DNA of 64,000 nucleotides from NCBI GenBank assembly GCA_040285825.1, contig JAUPSS010000003.1, forward strand, positions 1,612,001-1,676,000. The letters are read 5' to 3'. A program made the translations under genes and the position numbers. The DNA is from Eukaryota sp. TZLM1-RC. Its lineage: Eukaryota; Metamonada: BaSk clade. Under the pieces are notes generated by a model. That model saw nothing but the letters and a program-made list of their open reading frames with translations, searched no databases and had not been told where the DNA came from. Numbering within the stretch: the first letter of the stretch is position 1; each line of letters starts with the position of its first letter. Below, one piece after another: positions 10,861 to 22,184 of the stretch.

Positions 10861-11050
10861 TGTTGCCTGTGGGCTAGAGTCAGACATATATGTGAACAGA
10901 TAGTAATTTTATTACGACGAGAAATGAGCTATAGTGAACTTCAATACCATCACTAGTGAGGTCTCCATGAATAAACAATGAACATTAAGCTAATAAACAA
11001 GAACAAATAGATAAGTCTATCTACACTCTAGAATAGTGTAAAGACTAACA
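10861..11050 (-). repeat. 3' LTR of the gypsy-type element
   Basis: 190 bp; matches 13686-13875 with no difference found by eye. Inverted TGTT/AACA termini. Confidence 0.9.
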
Positions 11051-11070
11051 CTACTTCTTCCCCTCCTTTC
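11051..11070 (-). other. Polypurine tract
   Basis: On the minus strand AAAGGAGGGGAAGAAGTAG abuts the 3' LTR. This is the expected plus-strand primer position. The integrase frame ends within it (its TAG is the last three bases). Confidence 0.75.
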
Positions 11071-11932
11071 GACGGTCTTTTCTAGCTCTTCTACGAGGTT
11101 GTTTGCGAGTAGGTTGACTAGTGGGGGGTCGTGACTTATTAGTCTGGAGGAAGGCTTGGTAGGCCTTGGTGTTCTTAATGCGGTCGACAGGCTCGGTGCC
11201 TCGTACATCTCCAGCGTATACGACTTGACACACGTCACCATCCTGGCTGAGAACTTCTAATAGAAGATGTTCCTCAGTATCACCTGAGGCCACGATACGA
11301 TGAAACTCATCATCAGTGGGTTTGTCAGAATGGTACAATTTGCATTGTGAAATGCTAGCCTTAGATTCGACACCTGTGATTAAATTCTTTAATAATAAAG
11401 TTGATTTACTAGGTTTGTCGATGACCAGATATGGGCCCAGATAATTCCCATGTAATTTGGAGTTACTAGATGATTTGAGGATTAAACATCCAACTTCGAA
11501 TAGCAGGTTACTCGTGCTTGGCTTCTCCTCCGGCGATTTCGATGTTTGGGTGATTTCTGCTTTTTCTCGTTTTTCTTTCAATCGATTAAATTTAGATTGG
11601 ATATCCAGAATGAAAGGAACCTCAGTGGTAGCCTTTTCGATGGTGGAGAAAATTGATAAAGGGTCAGCTCTGGGACTGACGTCTGACCCAAACATAAGCT
11701 CGAATGGACTGAAACCTGTGACAGAGCTCTTAGACGAATTCGTTAAGAGTTGTACGTAAGGTATGTATTCTGACCAGTTGTCATAGGCGTTAAAATCGAT
11801 TAGGAGCTTCCTAAGATTTTGTAAAATAACTCTATGACGTCGTTCAACTAGGCCATTTGATTGACTGAAATTTGGAATACTGTTCGTCATGTCGATAGAC
11901 AGGAATTCGCACACAATTCCCAATTCGCACAC
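11051..11932 (-). pseudogene. Integrase C-terminal half (remnant of pol)
   Basis: The open frame begins inside a deletion junction and has no natural start. It carries the last part of the DDE core (NFSQSNGLVERRHR, with the final catalytic Glu) and then a C-terminal region (VGCLILKSSS, GNYLGPYLVIDKPSKSTLLLKN) typical of gypsy integrases. The first two catalytic Asp residues are missing. It ends in a basic tail. It overlaps the end of the Gag-protease frame in another reading frame, so it is probably not translated as integrase. Confidence 0.8.
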
Positions 11933-13712
11933 AATTCGACAGGATTTTGAGTCGTTCAGGGTTTAACCTGCGAGGTGGACGATAAACAACAGTGTCTTCA
12001 TCGTAGAAATCGATGTCCATTGGGTTACAGTCGATGCCGTCTTCATGGGGTTTCAACGTGAAAACATCTTTGAACTCTTCAAGAGTTGCGAGGAGCTGTT
12101 GATTTTCTGATTGATTGTTGAGCTTTATTTGACAACCTGACGAGTTGACGTGATCTTTGAATGTTTTTGACACCTTGAGGTCAGATATCTGTGAAATTCT
12201 GTGGTCAAACTCAGATTCAGGTAACATTAGTGTTCTGTGAAGCTCATCGAGATGAATGTATACCCTGTCGTTGTTCATGAGGCCGAGTTCATATAGGATG
12301 TCTATTCCTATAATTAGAATGTTGTTGCCTGGAACGATTGGTAACGATTTGGTAAGATGCACAACTTTGGTAATGCTGCCGACGTTGAAGGATAGGATTC
12401 CTTTGGCATTGCCGTCAGAGTTTGATGGTTCTCCGTTAACACCAATGAATTTGACAGATTCAGTGTAGTGTTCCATCTTGCATTTTGTAGATAGGTCTTT
12501 CGAGATGACGGATATGGATGCTCCGCTATCAATAAGACCAGATACCTCTATGTTATTAATCTGCAACCAGAGTTCAATAAACTTGGGACAATTAATAGAT
12601 TTATTGGCACAAACAGAAGACAAACTAAAAATTCTATTGGTATGCGAAGATTCAGGGTCACATGTGCTCAAAGGATTTAAGAGGCGTATGGAGGGATTTC
12701 GAGTGATTGTAGGGAAACAACGAGAGGGGCTGTCCCTGATTTTGGTGGTGGACTCGGATGTTTTAGGTATGCTAAGAGAGTCGAAATCCACCGCGTTAGA
12801 TGGGAGAAGGATGGGAGGAGAAGTGTCGAGATCCGAAACGGACAAATCTCCAGAGAGGGGTTTGGGGATGGAAGGATCAGGAGAGAGAACTTGACTCCTC
12901 GGTACCCAGAAAACGCATGGGTTACCGTCTTCATCCTCGCCATGAACAGCTACTTTCTCTTGACGAGAAGGTATGGGAGTGGTTTCGGGATTATCTGGGA
13001 GACTTCTGAGAGTAGGAGGGTTTTCCAACGAGTTCCACACTCTCGAGAGCTCCTGACCGTAAGCACTACGAGCGGCGAAAACTTGGCCTGGATTAGGTTC
13101 GACTGCTGATTCTCTATCCAAACGGAATGGATAGAAATCCATGAGACAATCCGGATCTGGATGGGTCAATGGATCATAGGGTTGGGGTAGCAGCAAGAAC
13201 CTGAAGTGGTCTCCATCTTCTTCAACTGAAGGAATCCGAGGAGGAGACTCGTTTAGGAACATCTGAATCATGAACTGCTCGAAGTGGTCCTTGGGAGCAC
13301 GAGTAGCAAGTTCTGCCTTTAAGGCGACCAGATCCAGGAAGTCCCATAGTTCTAAATCTCTACGGAATTTCTCCAAGGTATACTGCCACTTAGATTTAGT
13401 GGGAGTAGATACCTTGGGAGAAGGAGAGGAGGGACGAACCTGACCAGTAGAATCTTTTGACTCCTTGGAAGCCGTAGAGATAGACTCCTCTTTCGAGGTG
13501 TCTGCGTTGGCTTCTTCGGGAGAAGAAGAATCCTTGGCAGGAGTAGGAGGGTCCCCCTCTGAATCCTGAGGATTGTTGGCGAGATGGGAGTCGGAATCCC
13601 TACGGCCGAGATTGGTTCCACCCGGAGGTGAGGCTGCATCCAGAGGAGCCTGTTGTTCGTTAGCCGAAGAACGGTCAATAATTATTGTTGCCTGTGGGCT
13701 AGAGTCAGACAT
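11844..13712 (-). CDS. Gag-like plus retroviral-type aspartic protease frame
   Basis: A 622-aa frame. The ATG at 13712 lies inside the 5' LTR, so its first nine residues are LTR-encoded. Residues 1-110 are acidic, Ser/Pro-rich and probably disordered. The middle is Gag-like without a visible zinc knuckle. Near residue 390 the protease motif GLIDSGASISVIS appears, with IIGIDILYELGL as the downstream partner. After DGIDCNPMDIDF comes the very start of RT (RPPRRLNPERLKIL), then the deletion junction and an out-of-frame tail to a stop at 11844. No RT catalytic motif remains. Confidence 0.8.
   Translation of the reverse strand: MSDSSPQATIIIDRSSANEQQAPLDAASPPGGTNLGRRDSDSHLANNPQDSEGDPPTPAKDSSSPEEANADTSKEESISTASKESKDSTGQVRPSSPSPKVSTPTKSKWQYTLEKFRRDLELWDFLDLVALKAELATRAPKDHFEQFMIQMFLNESPPRIPSVEEDGDHFRFLLLPQPYDPLTHPDPDCLMDFYPFRLDRESAVEPNPGQVFAARSAYGQELSRVWNSLENPPTLRSLPDNPETTPIPSRQEKVAVHGEDEDGNPCVFWVPRSQVLSPDPSIPKPLSGDLSVSDLDTSPPILLPSNAVDFDSLSIPKTSESTTKIRDSPSRCFPTITRNPSIRLLNPLSTCDPESSHTNRIFSLSSVCANKSINCPKFIELWLQINNIEVSGLIDSGASISVISKDLSTKCKMEHYTESVKFIGVNGEPSNSDGNAKGILSFNVGSITKVVHLTKSLPIVPGNNILIIGIDILYELGLMNNDRVYIHLDELHRTLMLPESEFDHRISQISDLKVSKTFKDHVNSSGCQIKLNNQSENQQLLATLEEFKDVFTLKPHEDGIDCNPMDIDFYDEDTVVYRPPRRLNPERLKILSNCVRIGNCVRIPVYRHDEQYSKFQSIKWPS
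11904..11937. repeat. 16-bp direct duplication at the pol deletion junction
   Basis: AATTCGCACACAATTC occurs twice (11904-11919 and 11922-11937), separated by CC. It sits where RT sequence is joined to integrase sequence, so it marks the deletion breakpoint and probably its repair mechanism. Confidence 0.85.
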
Positions 13713-13875
13713 ATATGTGAACAGATAGTAATTTTATTACGACGAGAAATGAGCTATAGTGAACTTCAATACCATCACTAGTGAGGTCTCCATGAATAAA
13801 CAATGAACATTAAGCTAATAAACAAGAACAAATAGATAAGTCTATCTACACTCTAGAATAGTGTAAAGACTAACA
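13686..13875 (-). repeat. 5' LTR of the gypsy-type element
   Basis: 190 bp, identical partner of 10861-11050. It contains the ATG of the Gag frame (13710-13712). Followed on the plus strand by TAAAT, consistent with the TAAA target duplication. Confidence 0.9.
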
Positions 13876-13879
13876 TAAA

Positions 13880-14099
13880 TCCATTATTACGTACTTATCC
13901 ATTTTTATTTTTTGTTATAATATTCTTCAAGTCAATGGGGAGAGCAAGCTAAACTTGAGTGACACTTGAAATTTGTTTTTTAATGCAGGTTTACTTGAGC
14001 TCTTTTGAGTCATCAAGAACTCTTGCTGGTCAACAAATATTCAAATCTATGCTAAATCATTGGTTTCAACAAAGTAGTTTATTCACATCTGACACCTGA
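13880..14099. other. Intergenic, no gene seen
   Basis: AT-rich spacer downstream (on the minus strand) of the Asn-rich gene. Nothing recognised. Confidence 0.4.
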
Positions 14100-15595
14100 C
14101 TAATTTGTGTTGTTCTTGTTATTGTTCTCGTTACCATTCGTTTCTACGCATCTCCTAGCATGACCGGGTAACAAGAATCCACACTTTGGTTCAACAGCAA
14201 TTGTGTGACATGGACATCTTCGGAGATAAAATGAATATCGAAGTTCATCATTCTGGTCGTTATTGTTGTTATTGTTGTTGTTATTGTTGTTGTTTCCATT
14301 GTTATTTGCATTGTTGTTCTGATCTTCGCGACGGACTGTCACAACAACATCAAACACATCTAGTTCTCTTTCAAACGATTCTCTAAGGGTTTCACATTCC
14401 TCTGTGTAGCCTCTAAGGAAGACAGGAACAGTGTCAGCGGTTTCATTTTCTGGGACAACAACTCGAATTTCATCACGCACAGGCTCGAGTTTGATGGCTT
14501 CTGTTTCATTGTTGTTGTTATTATTGTTATTATTATTGTTATTGTTTTCTTCTTGACGGCGTTCAACATCAACAGAGATCAAGTAGACCCTCTCTTCAGT
14601 AGGTTCAGTAGGTTCTGGTTCAATTTCTTCAGCAGGCACTTCTTCAACAATATCCTCGACTGGTAAGTTTTCCAATTCAGGGAAAGTTATGACACGGACA
14701 ACTCTTTGGCGTTCCTCGTTGTCATTGTTTCTGTTGTTGTTGTTGTTTCTGTTGTTGTTTCCGTCGGCTCTTAAATCTTCAGCAAGTTGCTCATATTCTT
14801 CTCTACGGAATTCAGGGACAACAAGGATAAGAGAGACATTATTTTCTTCCAAAGTTTGGCGCATCCTGGTTCTTTCGTTGTTGTTTCGTCTCAATGGTGC
14901 CATTGTGTAAACAACGATTACGTTTTGGGTTTCATTTCTCCATTCAGCGTTGTTGATTGTGAATCTGATGCTTTCAAAGAGCATTTGTTGATCAGCAAAT
15001 ACACCGTTATCGGGGAGGTTTTCAATTTGTTCTTTAACGCATTTGGGATGTTGAGTGAGTCGTTGGCGAATCTGGGGTTCATCTTGGATCAGAGTGACAC
15101 CTTGGCGTGCATCATATTCTTCATCAACATCATCCACGACCTGTTTCAATTGATCGCGGTTTTCTCCAATTTCAATGACTCTCAGCTCAATCAAGTGAAA
15201 CACATCAGGGCCTTCAGCTTCTTCTTCTTCATTGTTGTTTTGCTGGAAAACATTCATGTTGTTGTTCTGATTGTTGTTATTCTCAATCTGTTCAAGGTCA
15301 ACAAGTACATGAGTTCGAAGAGGGAATAACTCAGATCCAGCGATGGCATATACACGTTCCTCAACTTGATCAGCAGCACCATTGTTTTGGTTGTTTTCGG
15401 GAGTTTCTGGAATAAGTGCAATGAATGTCACAAACCTCTTTCAACAACAAAGCCAACGCAGTTAGGGTCAACAAGATCTTGTTCTACAAGGCCTTTCTCA
15501 CAAAGAGAACCGAAGCGGTTATTGTTGTTATTGTTGTTATTGTGCTGGGCTGCAAGGACTAGGGCACAAAGCAGAACAAACGGAAGGAGCCTCAT
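14100..15595 (-). CDS. Secreted asparagine-rich protein, one 29-nt intron
   Basis: Exons 15436-15595 and 14100-15406 give 488 aa. Exon 1 starts MRLLPFVLLCALVLAAQ, a clear signal peptide, followed by an Asn run and two Cys. It reaches a stop just after VVERGL unless the 29-nt intron 15407-15435 (GTTTGT...TCCAG) is removed; the join then reads VVERETPENNQN, in frame with the long second exon. The protein alternates acidic, beta-rich segments with four Asn-rich tracts encoded by AAC/AAT (plus-strand GTT/ATT microsatellite near 14260-14300 and 14510-14545). It ends in a Cys-containing segment (RRCPCHTI, PKCGFLLPGHARRC). I know no family for it; it probably enters the secretory pathway. Confidence 0.75.
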
Positions 15596-15599
15596 CAAA

Positions 15600-17215
15600 G
15601 ATTCAACGCAAGATAAGATATAGTTTTTAGTTATTTACTGATAAACCGTACTGTAGACATGTCAACAGTAACTGTAAGCTTAATCAATCAAATGTTCATC
15701 TTTCGTTCACCCACCAAATGTATTTGCAACTGGAAGTCTTGAGAAGTCTTGTTTTTACATTTCCTTTATGATTCTTTTATTCCAACCAGAAGCCTCCCTT
15801 TTGAATGACTCTTCTACACATCAACTGTAACAAAAATATAAATATAAATATAAATATTGGGTTTATACTAATTTATATATAAATATAAATATTGGGTTTC
15901 TACTAATTTTTTCTGGATTTTACTGATATCGATATTATAAAGACAAGTTAAATTCAAGATTTTTTCATTTGATAATTCATTATAGTTTTTAAGATTTTTT
16001 TCAACTTAAACACTTGTCAAGGTAACCTGATAACTGACGTGACTAAAATCAATGAACCAAGTTTTCCTCTACAAAATTATGATCCGCTTGTTCTCGCACC
16101 ATTGCTTAGGCTTTATTGAATTTTTGTTTGTCAGTTGCAAAACATTAATTGTTTCAGATAATCCTTTGTAAATAAGAGAGTAAGCGATACAGCGAAGCTA
16201 TTTCAGATTGTTTATATCAAAATCAAAACAAAAATAGCTGAACTTATTTCTATTCACTTGATGTAGGTATAATTTTCACCACCAGTTCTCACAGTATTCA
16301 ATGGCAATTCTTCTTTCAGTCAGGGCTTATTGTACTCAAAAATTCTTGTTCTTGTTATTGAGAAATTTATATCTCAAACTATAACTTGAAGGGAAGGCCG
16401 AAAAGTGATGTATGGGAGCTATTAAGGGAATGTCTTAAAATTAGTTCAGTGAAAATACCGCAGACTCAGTTGTTTAATAAGTATTTGATCACTTGTTTAA
16501 ATCGAACACCTGACTTGCAGGGTTAGAAACTTATGTATCTGTATTTGGGAGAACTTTTTTGCACTGCTTTAGTGTGTTTAATCAGTTGATGAAATTCTCT
16601 AGTGTGGCTCTGTTTTTGGTTGGTTTGTGGATGTTCAATACAAACTATGAAAATATCAAGCGAGTTTGTTTGGATGCTTGAAGCAATCTCGACTCTATTA
16701 CATCAATTTTGGTATTATCAGCTTTTTCAATCTGTTGCATAACTGAATTCCAGTTGCTAAATTGGTGGTTATGAGTTGTTTCCCCTTCAGAGCAAGTTCA
16801 CCTTTGTTATAGGGTTCCGATTGGACTGAGGCTTTCGTTTTTTTGTCACCAAGTGTATTGCTAGAAAATCGCTAAATTAGAATTGATCAAATTGATTGCA
16901 AACTAGTTTCAGATATAGACATCATGTTCGTTGACATCAAGGTCAACTATGTGTCATCTCCACTAGTCGCTCGGCTAAGAGTTCTCTGATAATAATGTTG
17001 ATGGAGCAGTATTGAACTATTATTTATATATTGTCCACGAATTTCAGAAACAACATTGATTGCCAATTCACACCATCTCTTTTATTCATTTTTTTTCTTT
17101 TATTACCATCTCTGTTATGAGTTTTCTTTGCATTTAGGAATAATGTCTAAAATTCAATAAATATTTTCAAAATCAATTGTAAAAAGACACGGAAAAGAAA
17201 CAAAAAAGACAATAT
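15600..17215. other. Gene-free AT-rich stretch
   Basis: About 1.6 kb upstream of the Asn-rich gene. The only structure seen is the tandem AT-rich repeat at 15839-15910. No open frame, tRNA-like or splice-rescued gene was found on either strand. Confidence 0.45.
15839..15910. repeat. Imperfect AT-rich tandem repeat
   Basis: TATAAATATAAATATTGGG plus TTT(A/C)TACTAATTT occurs twice in succession, with internal ATAAAT hexamer repeats. Confidence 0.8.
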
Positions 17216-17218
17216 ATT

Positions 17219-19490
17219 CCTGGAACAGACACATTTTAAAATTCAACCAAAAACCTTAATTAATGTTTTTGCCTACTCAAACCCCATCAATTGAATGACG
17301 GGAGATTTTCGCTATTCACTGGCATAGCAACTCGCTTGTTATAAAACTAAAACCGTAATGTTATTGGCAATTGCTTAATGAAACGAGTAAGGGCTTTCAA
17401 TAGCGAAAATGCAACTTTGTTCTTCCAAATCAGAAAATCGAATATAATTTCATTGAGAAGTGTTCCTAAATCATCTAAAAAATTGCGACCTTCAGTTTCA
17501 AATGTACCAAAAAAAATGAAATAGCAATTGGGACAAATTTGATTTTTGTGCCTCTTGCTTATTAGATAATATATTGAAAATGAAATAATCTTAGTAAAAT
17601 AGATTATATATTATATTAGATATTAGTAATATATATAATATTATATAATATTAAAATATTTTGAAACGTTGCAGAAGGGCATCGTATTTTGATTTCTTGG
17701 AAAGCTCTGCAACTTTGAGTAAATGTTGAATATCAGAATTGGATCTTCTTTTCACAGAGATACTTTAGTACAATCGAGAATAGTTTAGTTCTATCATGCT
17801 ATGTACATTGAATATCAATTCGTTTTTGGGTCAAACTGAAATTTTTTTCATCAAACAGAGGTTTAAAAGGAACTGGATGATGAGCACATTTTAACAGATC
17901 ATAACTACAATCACCAACTGCATTGTGGATAATTGATTTTTTTTGAGTGAATTTACAGCAGGAAATAAGGTGATCAAAAGAAGCATAAGCACCACATTTA
18001 CTTTTCATATTTGAAAGCATTCAGGAGGAGATACATTAAGTCCAACTCGCATGACTGTCAAAAATTGAATAGCTGAAAGCAATAGTCCAAAACGGCGAAG
18101 AACTTGTGTTATCAAACAAAATGAACTATTTAGAAAAGAATTTAAACTGTACAAAAAAGAAAAAAATAATTTCAAAGAAAAATCACCGGGGTTGTTAGCC
18201 ATGCTGATTTCGTTGTTCAATGATTCTGTTTCTAGATAATCAATAACCTTCTTTTGTAGTTTAGGAACAGTGCTTAAAAAGTTTGGTAAATCTTGAGTTT
18301 CAATCGAGGTAAAGTCAACTTTTGAAGAAAATAATGATTTCCAGAATTCATTGAAACAATTTTCAAAAACGGTACATAAAATTTTTATTGCAACTAAAGT
18401 AGATTTATACGCTAAAAAGATCCATTGATGAGGAAACCTTAAAGCAAGTTCATACAGGAAGTTCTTGATTCCACTTAAAACGCAGCTAAAAATAGATAAA
18501 CGTGTTAGCCACCACCACCACGCTTCTGCGATCTGAATGCATGAAGGTGAATAACATTAATATATTTAATGTTCAGTACTGAATCCTACAATTGAGTTTT
18601 TTTAGTCAAATATTGTTTGACATAGTGATTGCTCAAATTTGGAGGAATGGAACGAATTAAGTGGTTATTTATTGAACCAAAACATACTAAAAAAGGACGA
18701 AATTGACTGATGAATTTATCAAAGGTAAATTTGGAATTTGTTTGAGTTCAGCGGAAGCTTTTCAACTTTTTGTTTCAGAGACGGAGCAATACAATCCGCA
18801 TCACCTATCAATGGTCCCAACAATTCAATACAATCATCGTCATGATTCACAAATGGCAATTCGATTCCCTCAAAAGAGATAAAATCATAATGTCTATCAT
18901 GAACTTGGCATTTTGATGGATTAAGTTCAAGACCAATACGAGATGCTAAAATTCCAAACAAAACTGTTGTTTCTTGAACTATAGGGGTAGGACCTATTAA
19001 GGATACATCATGCATATAAGCCACAATTTCCAGTTCTGGTTATTGTGACTTGAGGTGAACAAAAATTGGATAAAGAGAAAGACAAAAAATGAAGGGGGCC
19101 ATTTGATCACTTTGTTTTACACCTGAACAAGACTATATAGTATCAGTTTTCATAACTAAATGTGAGTGAGCAGAATAAAAAAATTCCAACATAGGAGCGA
19201 CTTCTGCAAACACAGGGGAATGTTGAAGTGCTTCAACAATAGCACCACGTTTCACTGAAATAAAGGCATTAAACACAAAAGTGACATTGCAAGGAAATAT
19301 CTGTAATCATTATACAACACTATATTTCCACAACTAATCACGGTACACTCTCTTCTCACCTCTATTCCAAACAATAGAAAACACTGAGCACAGAAATGGT
19401 TCAAAGTGACAATAATTTTCGAGAATCTATTTGGAGATAGGACAATTTGGCTCAAAAAACTTAGCAATATGGGTCAGAAAAAGAGGTTTT
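17219..19490 (-). mobile_element. Non-LTR retrotransposon family 3, decayed copy
   Basis: Minus-strand relic. RT motifs are visible: GVKQSDQMAPFIFCLSLYPIF near 19110 and YMHDVSLIGP near 19000 (active box YMHD, not YxDD), with ELNPSKC behind. Nearer the 3' end, frames at 17799-18020 carry CGAYASFDHLISCCKFT, a counterpart of the zinc-binding stretch. The 3' end (17219-17347) is nearly repeated at 40389-40520 (same orientation) and 26950-27075 (inverted). Full of stops; limits approximate. Confidence 0.65.
18719..19024 (-). pseudogene. RT palm fragment of the family 3 element
   Basis: A 101-aa open piece: AYMHDVSLIGP followed by LFGILASRIGLELNPSKCQV, which aligns with the catalytic and thumb-side part of RT in the family 1 copy (IAYRDDVVLIG...LRLNLLKCVL). 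The first Asp of the YxDD box is His here, so it would be inactive. Confidence 0.65.
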
Positions 19491-19634
19491 AAAAAGCAAA
19501 ACGGCTTGGTTTTGGTTTTATCCTCTTCTTATTGGTTTGGTTTGGCTTTACAGCACTAGATTTCTCCCACTGTTCAACAATTATTTGCTTTATCACCAAC
19601 AAGATACGAGTACAAGAATTTACATCTTAATTTA

Positions 19635-20549
19635 TTAACAACAATTTAAATTACACAAAAAATGATTAATAACCGTGTTTTTAAATTCTTCATCAACTGC
19701 AAATTTGACATGAAGTACGTTTAAAAACACTGAAATGGGCATCTCAGTACACTTCTTCTTCTTTCTCAGCCTGACCTTGAAGTTACTGAGATGTAGGCAG
19801 TAAGAACAAATAGTGATGTGGATCAACACTGCTCGCAGAATGTCCCTACTCCAACAAGGAACGATTATGTCAATGATTCGGTCACTTGGAATTACTTTTG
19901 ATAGCATACTACAGCATTGCACACTGAGACTGGGATTCTTGACCATTTTGCGGGAAAGTGTTGAGAGAAACTGATTCAGTAAAGGAATGGAAACATCAAC
20001 GAGATCCTCAATCAGTCGAATGCAGCATTGTGCACCAAAACGTTGTACAAGGCTTTTAAAACCAGCTATCCACAAGGGTTCCGTCAATTTGTGACGCAAT
20101 CTGCGCCACATGAACATGTGCTTGAATGTATCTACTTGTAACTGATGCTTAGGATCAAGTAGCACGTTGTAGAGCATCCCGTATGAGAGGTAATCATCAG
20201 GGATGACAAGCACATCACCGACCACAAAGCGAGTCTGCTTGAAGTAATCAGCAATGGCAGCAGTGTCTTTTATGACCTGTTTGTTCGTCTCCCAGACATG
20301 GCAGTGTTGTAAAGATGTCAGGATAGCTTGTAACTGATTGAGGTACGCCGTTTCTCCATGGAACGCAACACCAGAAAACTTGACCAAATCACTGAGCATC
20401 GACGGACTAGAACCTCTTTCGCACAGAATTCCTACACACTCAAGACTCTTTGTCATGAGGGAACGGCGACTTGCTTCAAATGTGTAAAAGCTTGAAATTG
20501 CTATCCAATCTTCTATTTGGAGGGAGTTTCGTCTTCGGTGACCAACCAT
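19635..20549 (-). CDS. Protein of unknown function, probably all-helical
   Basis: A 304-aa intact frame starting MVGHRRRNSLQIEDWIAI. It has no signal peptide, transmembrane segment or catalytic motif I recognise. The alternation of Leu/Ile every 3-4 residues (for example LWIAGFKSLVQRFGAQCCIRL) suggests helical repeats of a HEAT/ARM kind. It ends with a basic patch (VRLRKKKKCTE) and a Cys at the C-terminus. Its length and clean frame among decayed repeats argue that it is a real host gene. It stands alone, between a retroelement relic and a 1.6-kb gene-free stretch. Confidence 0.6.
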   Translation of the reverse strand: MVGHRRRNSLQIEDWIAISSFYTFEASRRSLMTKSLECVGILCERGSSPSMLSDLVKFSGVAFHGETAYLNQLQAILTSLQHCHVWETNKQVIKDTAAIADYFKQTRFVVGDVLVIPDDYLSYGMLYNVLLDPKHQLQVDTFKHMFMWRRLRHKLTEPLWIAGFKSLVQRFGAQCCIRLIEDLVDVSIPLLNQFLSTLSRKMVKNPSLSVQCCSMLSKVIPSDRIIDIIVPCWSRDILRAVLIHITICSYCLHLSNFKVRLRKKKKCTEMPISVFLNVLHVKFAVDEEFKNTVINHFLCNLNCC

Positions 20550-22165
20550 AAGGATTTGGGATCAAGTTAGGGATGTAGCTGATCCACTAGCTCAGCTCAG
20601 TCTTGGACAAGTTGGATTAGAGGCGGAATTTTTCGAAGTTTTTAACCAATCACTCAGAATTTTGGTCTGAACTTTGTGAATGATATGGGTTCGAGTCTGA
20701 GCGATCCAGATTTTGGTTAGTACTCACAAATTTGATTTCACAACACCTATCGCCTAAGCAAAATGCTATCGTAGTAAAAACATCTCTAGTCATACTAGGT
20801 TTGTCATTGAGAGTGCAAGACAAATGAGGTCAATGTTAATTGAAACGCATTTTTTTTCTTCGGTCAGTGTTCAGTTTTTTTTTGTTTTTTTTAGCTTGGT
20901 TTTCAGACAATGGTTGACAAGTAGGACCTAACTCAAACAAGGACATCTCATCATTTCTCTGTTATGAATGTCATTTCAATTAATGATACAAATTTTTCTT
21001 ATGTGAATCAATTTAAGGCTATTTCTGGTTATTCAAAATGACAACAAATTAGCAGAACACAAAAGCAATTAAATTTTTTTATTAAATTCAAAATTTGGGC
21101 AGAGAATGGGTTATTCATAGCGTATGAAATAGGAGCACAGGAAAACAAGGTATCCCCAAAAAAACAGTTCTGCAATAGAAAGATATCGACCAATTATTTC
21201 GACTGACATAATTTTTTAACTTCAAAATTATAAACAAATTTCACAAAGAAATACCCACTTTCATCAAAAGCTTGAGCTGAATCAATGACTGATTTTTGCT
21301 ATTTATGTGTCATAATGGGTTCCTTTGTGGATGAAGTTGTGTTTGGAATTGTTGAAATTGGTCATGAATAGTCCACTTTTCTACAGTTCGGACCTTGGCT
21401 ATTTTTCACACTATTTTTTTTATAATCATTTGACGTAATTTAATTGTAGATACGCACTGAATGTGTGTAATGAGAGAGGTTGAAGTGCATGCAAAAGCGC
21501 GTATTCTTGAATCATTATACTGGTTGACTTTGTTTGACCGAACCATTGTTTATTTGATCTAGTAGCCCCTGTTTACTAGAAATCTACCTCAACATCATTC
21601 AATGACTTGAAATTTGGACAGAAATCACTGCAAAAAAAGTTGATATCCATTACCGACACAAAAACATAATTCATCTAAAAGAAGACTACGTCGGGGTGGT
21701 ATAATATCGTTTTTAGATTCACGTCCATCACTTGTTGGTTTTATTTAACACAGTTCAGTCACATTATGTAAAGTGGACTATAAGTACAAAGAACATCATA
21801 AAATTCTATCTTAATATGGAGGTGAATTTATACAAATAACAAAATTTAATTTATTGTCCAAAAAGTTCGAGTAATCGGACATCCGTTTTATGCAACCGAA
21901 CGATTATTTAGATTGATCGACGAAGATCTGACCTATTTGTTTTCAAATTTCATTTGTTCTATTAATATTCGATATTAGAAAAATACAAACTACTCACCAT
22001 CCGCAAATAAATGTTGTTTGTTCTTGATTCATTGCCATCTTCAGAAAAATCTCTGCAATGATTCCAAATCCACAATTGTGAGAAACCATTGTAAACGTAA
22101 GTAATAATCAAGAGATAATACATTACCATTTTTGATTGAAATTATTTTTTGAATGGAAAAGATAA
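20550..22165. other. Gene-free stretch
   Basis: About 1.6 kb, AT-rich with several T-runs near 20845-20890. I found no open frame above background, no splice-rescued gene and no repeat shared with the rest of the window. Confidence 0.4.
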
Positions 22166-22184
22166 CTGCAGAATTTCAACTACA

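Larger units (their letters stand above)
10861..13875 (-). mobile_element. Ty3/gypsy-type LTR retrotransposon, internally deleted, recent
   Basis: 3015 bp with two 190-bp LTRs (10861-11050, 13686-13875) that look identical base for base. On the minus strand the LTR starts TGTTAG and ends GGCAACA. The target duplication is TAAA (10857-10860 and 13876-13879), which can be stretched by one base through shared A or T. The interior encodes Gag-like and aspartic protease sequence, the first residues of RT, then the C-terminal half of integrase: RT and RNase H are gone. Identical LTRs imply recent movement, so proteins were presumably supplied by another copy. Confidence 0.88.

Noticed and set aside
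15432-15440. Frameshift mutation in the Asn-rich gene
   Set aside because: A 29-nt GT...AG intron of the same size and shape as the homology-proven ones restores the frame exactly, so splicing is the simpler explanation.
20680-20720. tRNA-like T-loop (GGTTCGAGTCT)
   Set aside because: No acceptor, D-arm or anticodon stem can be paired around it. No convincing tRNA or rRNA was found anywhere in the window.
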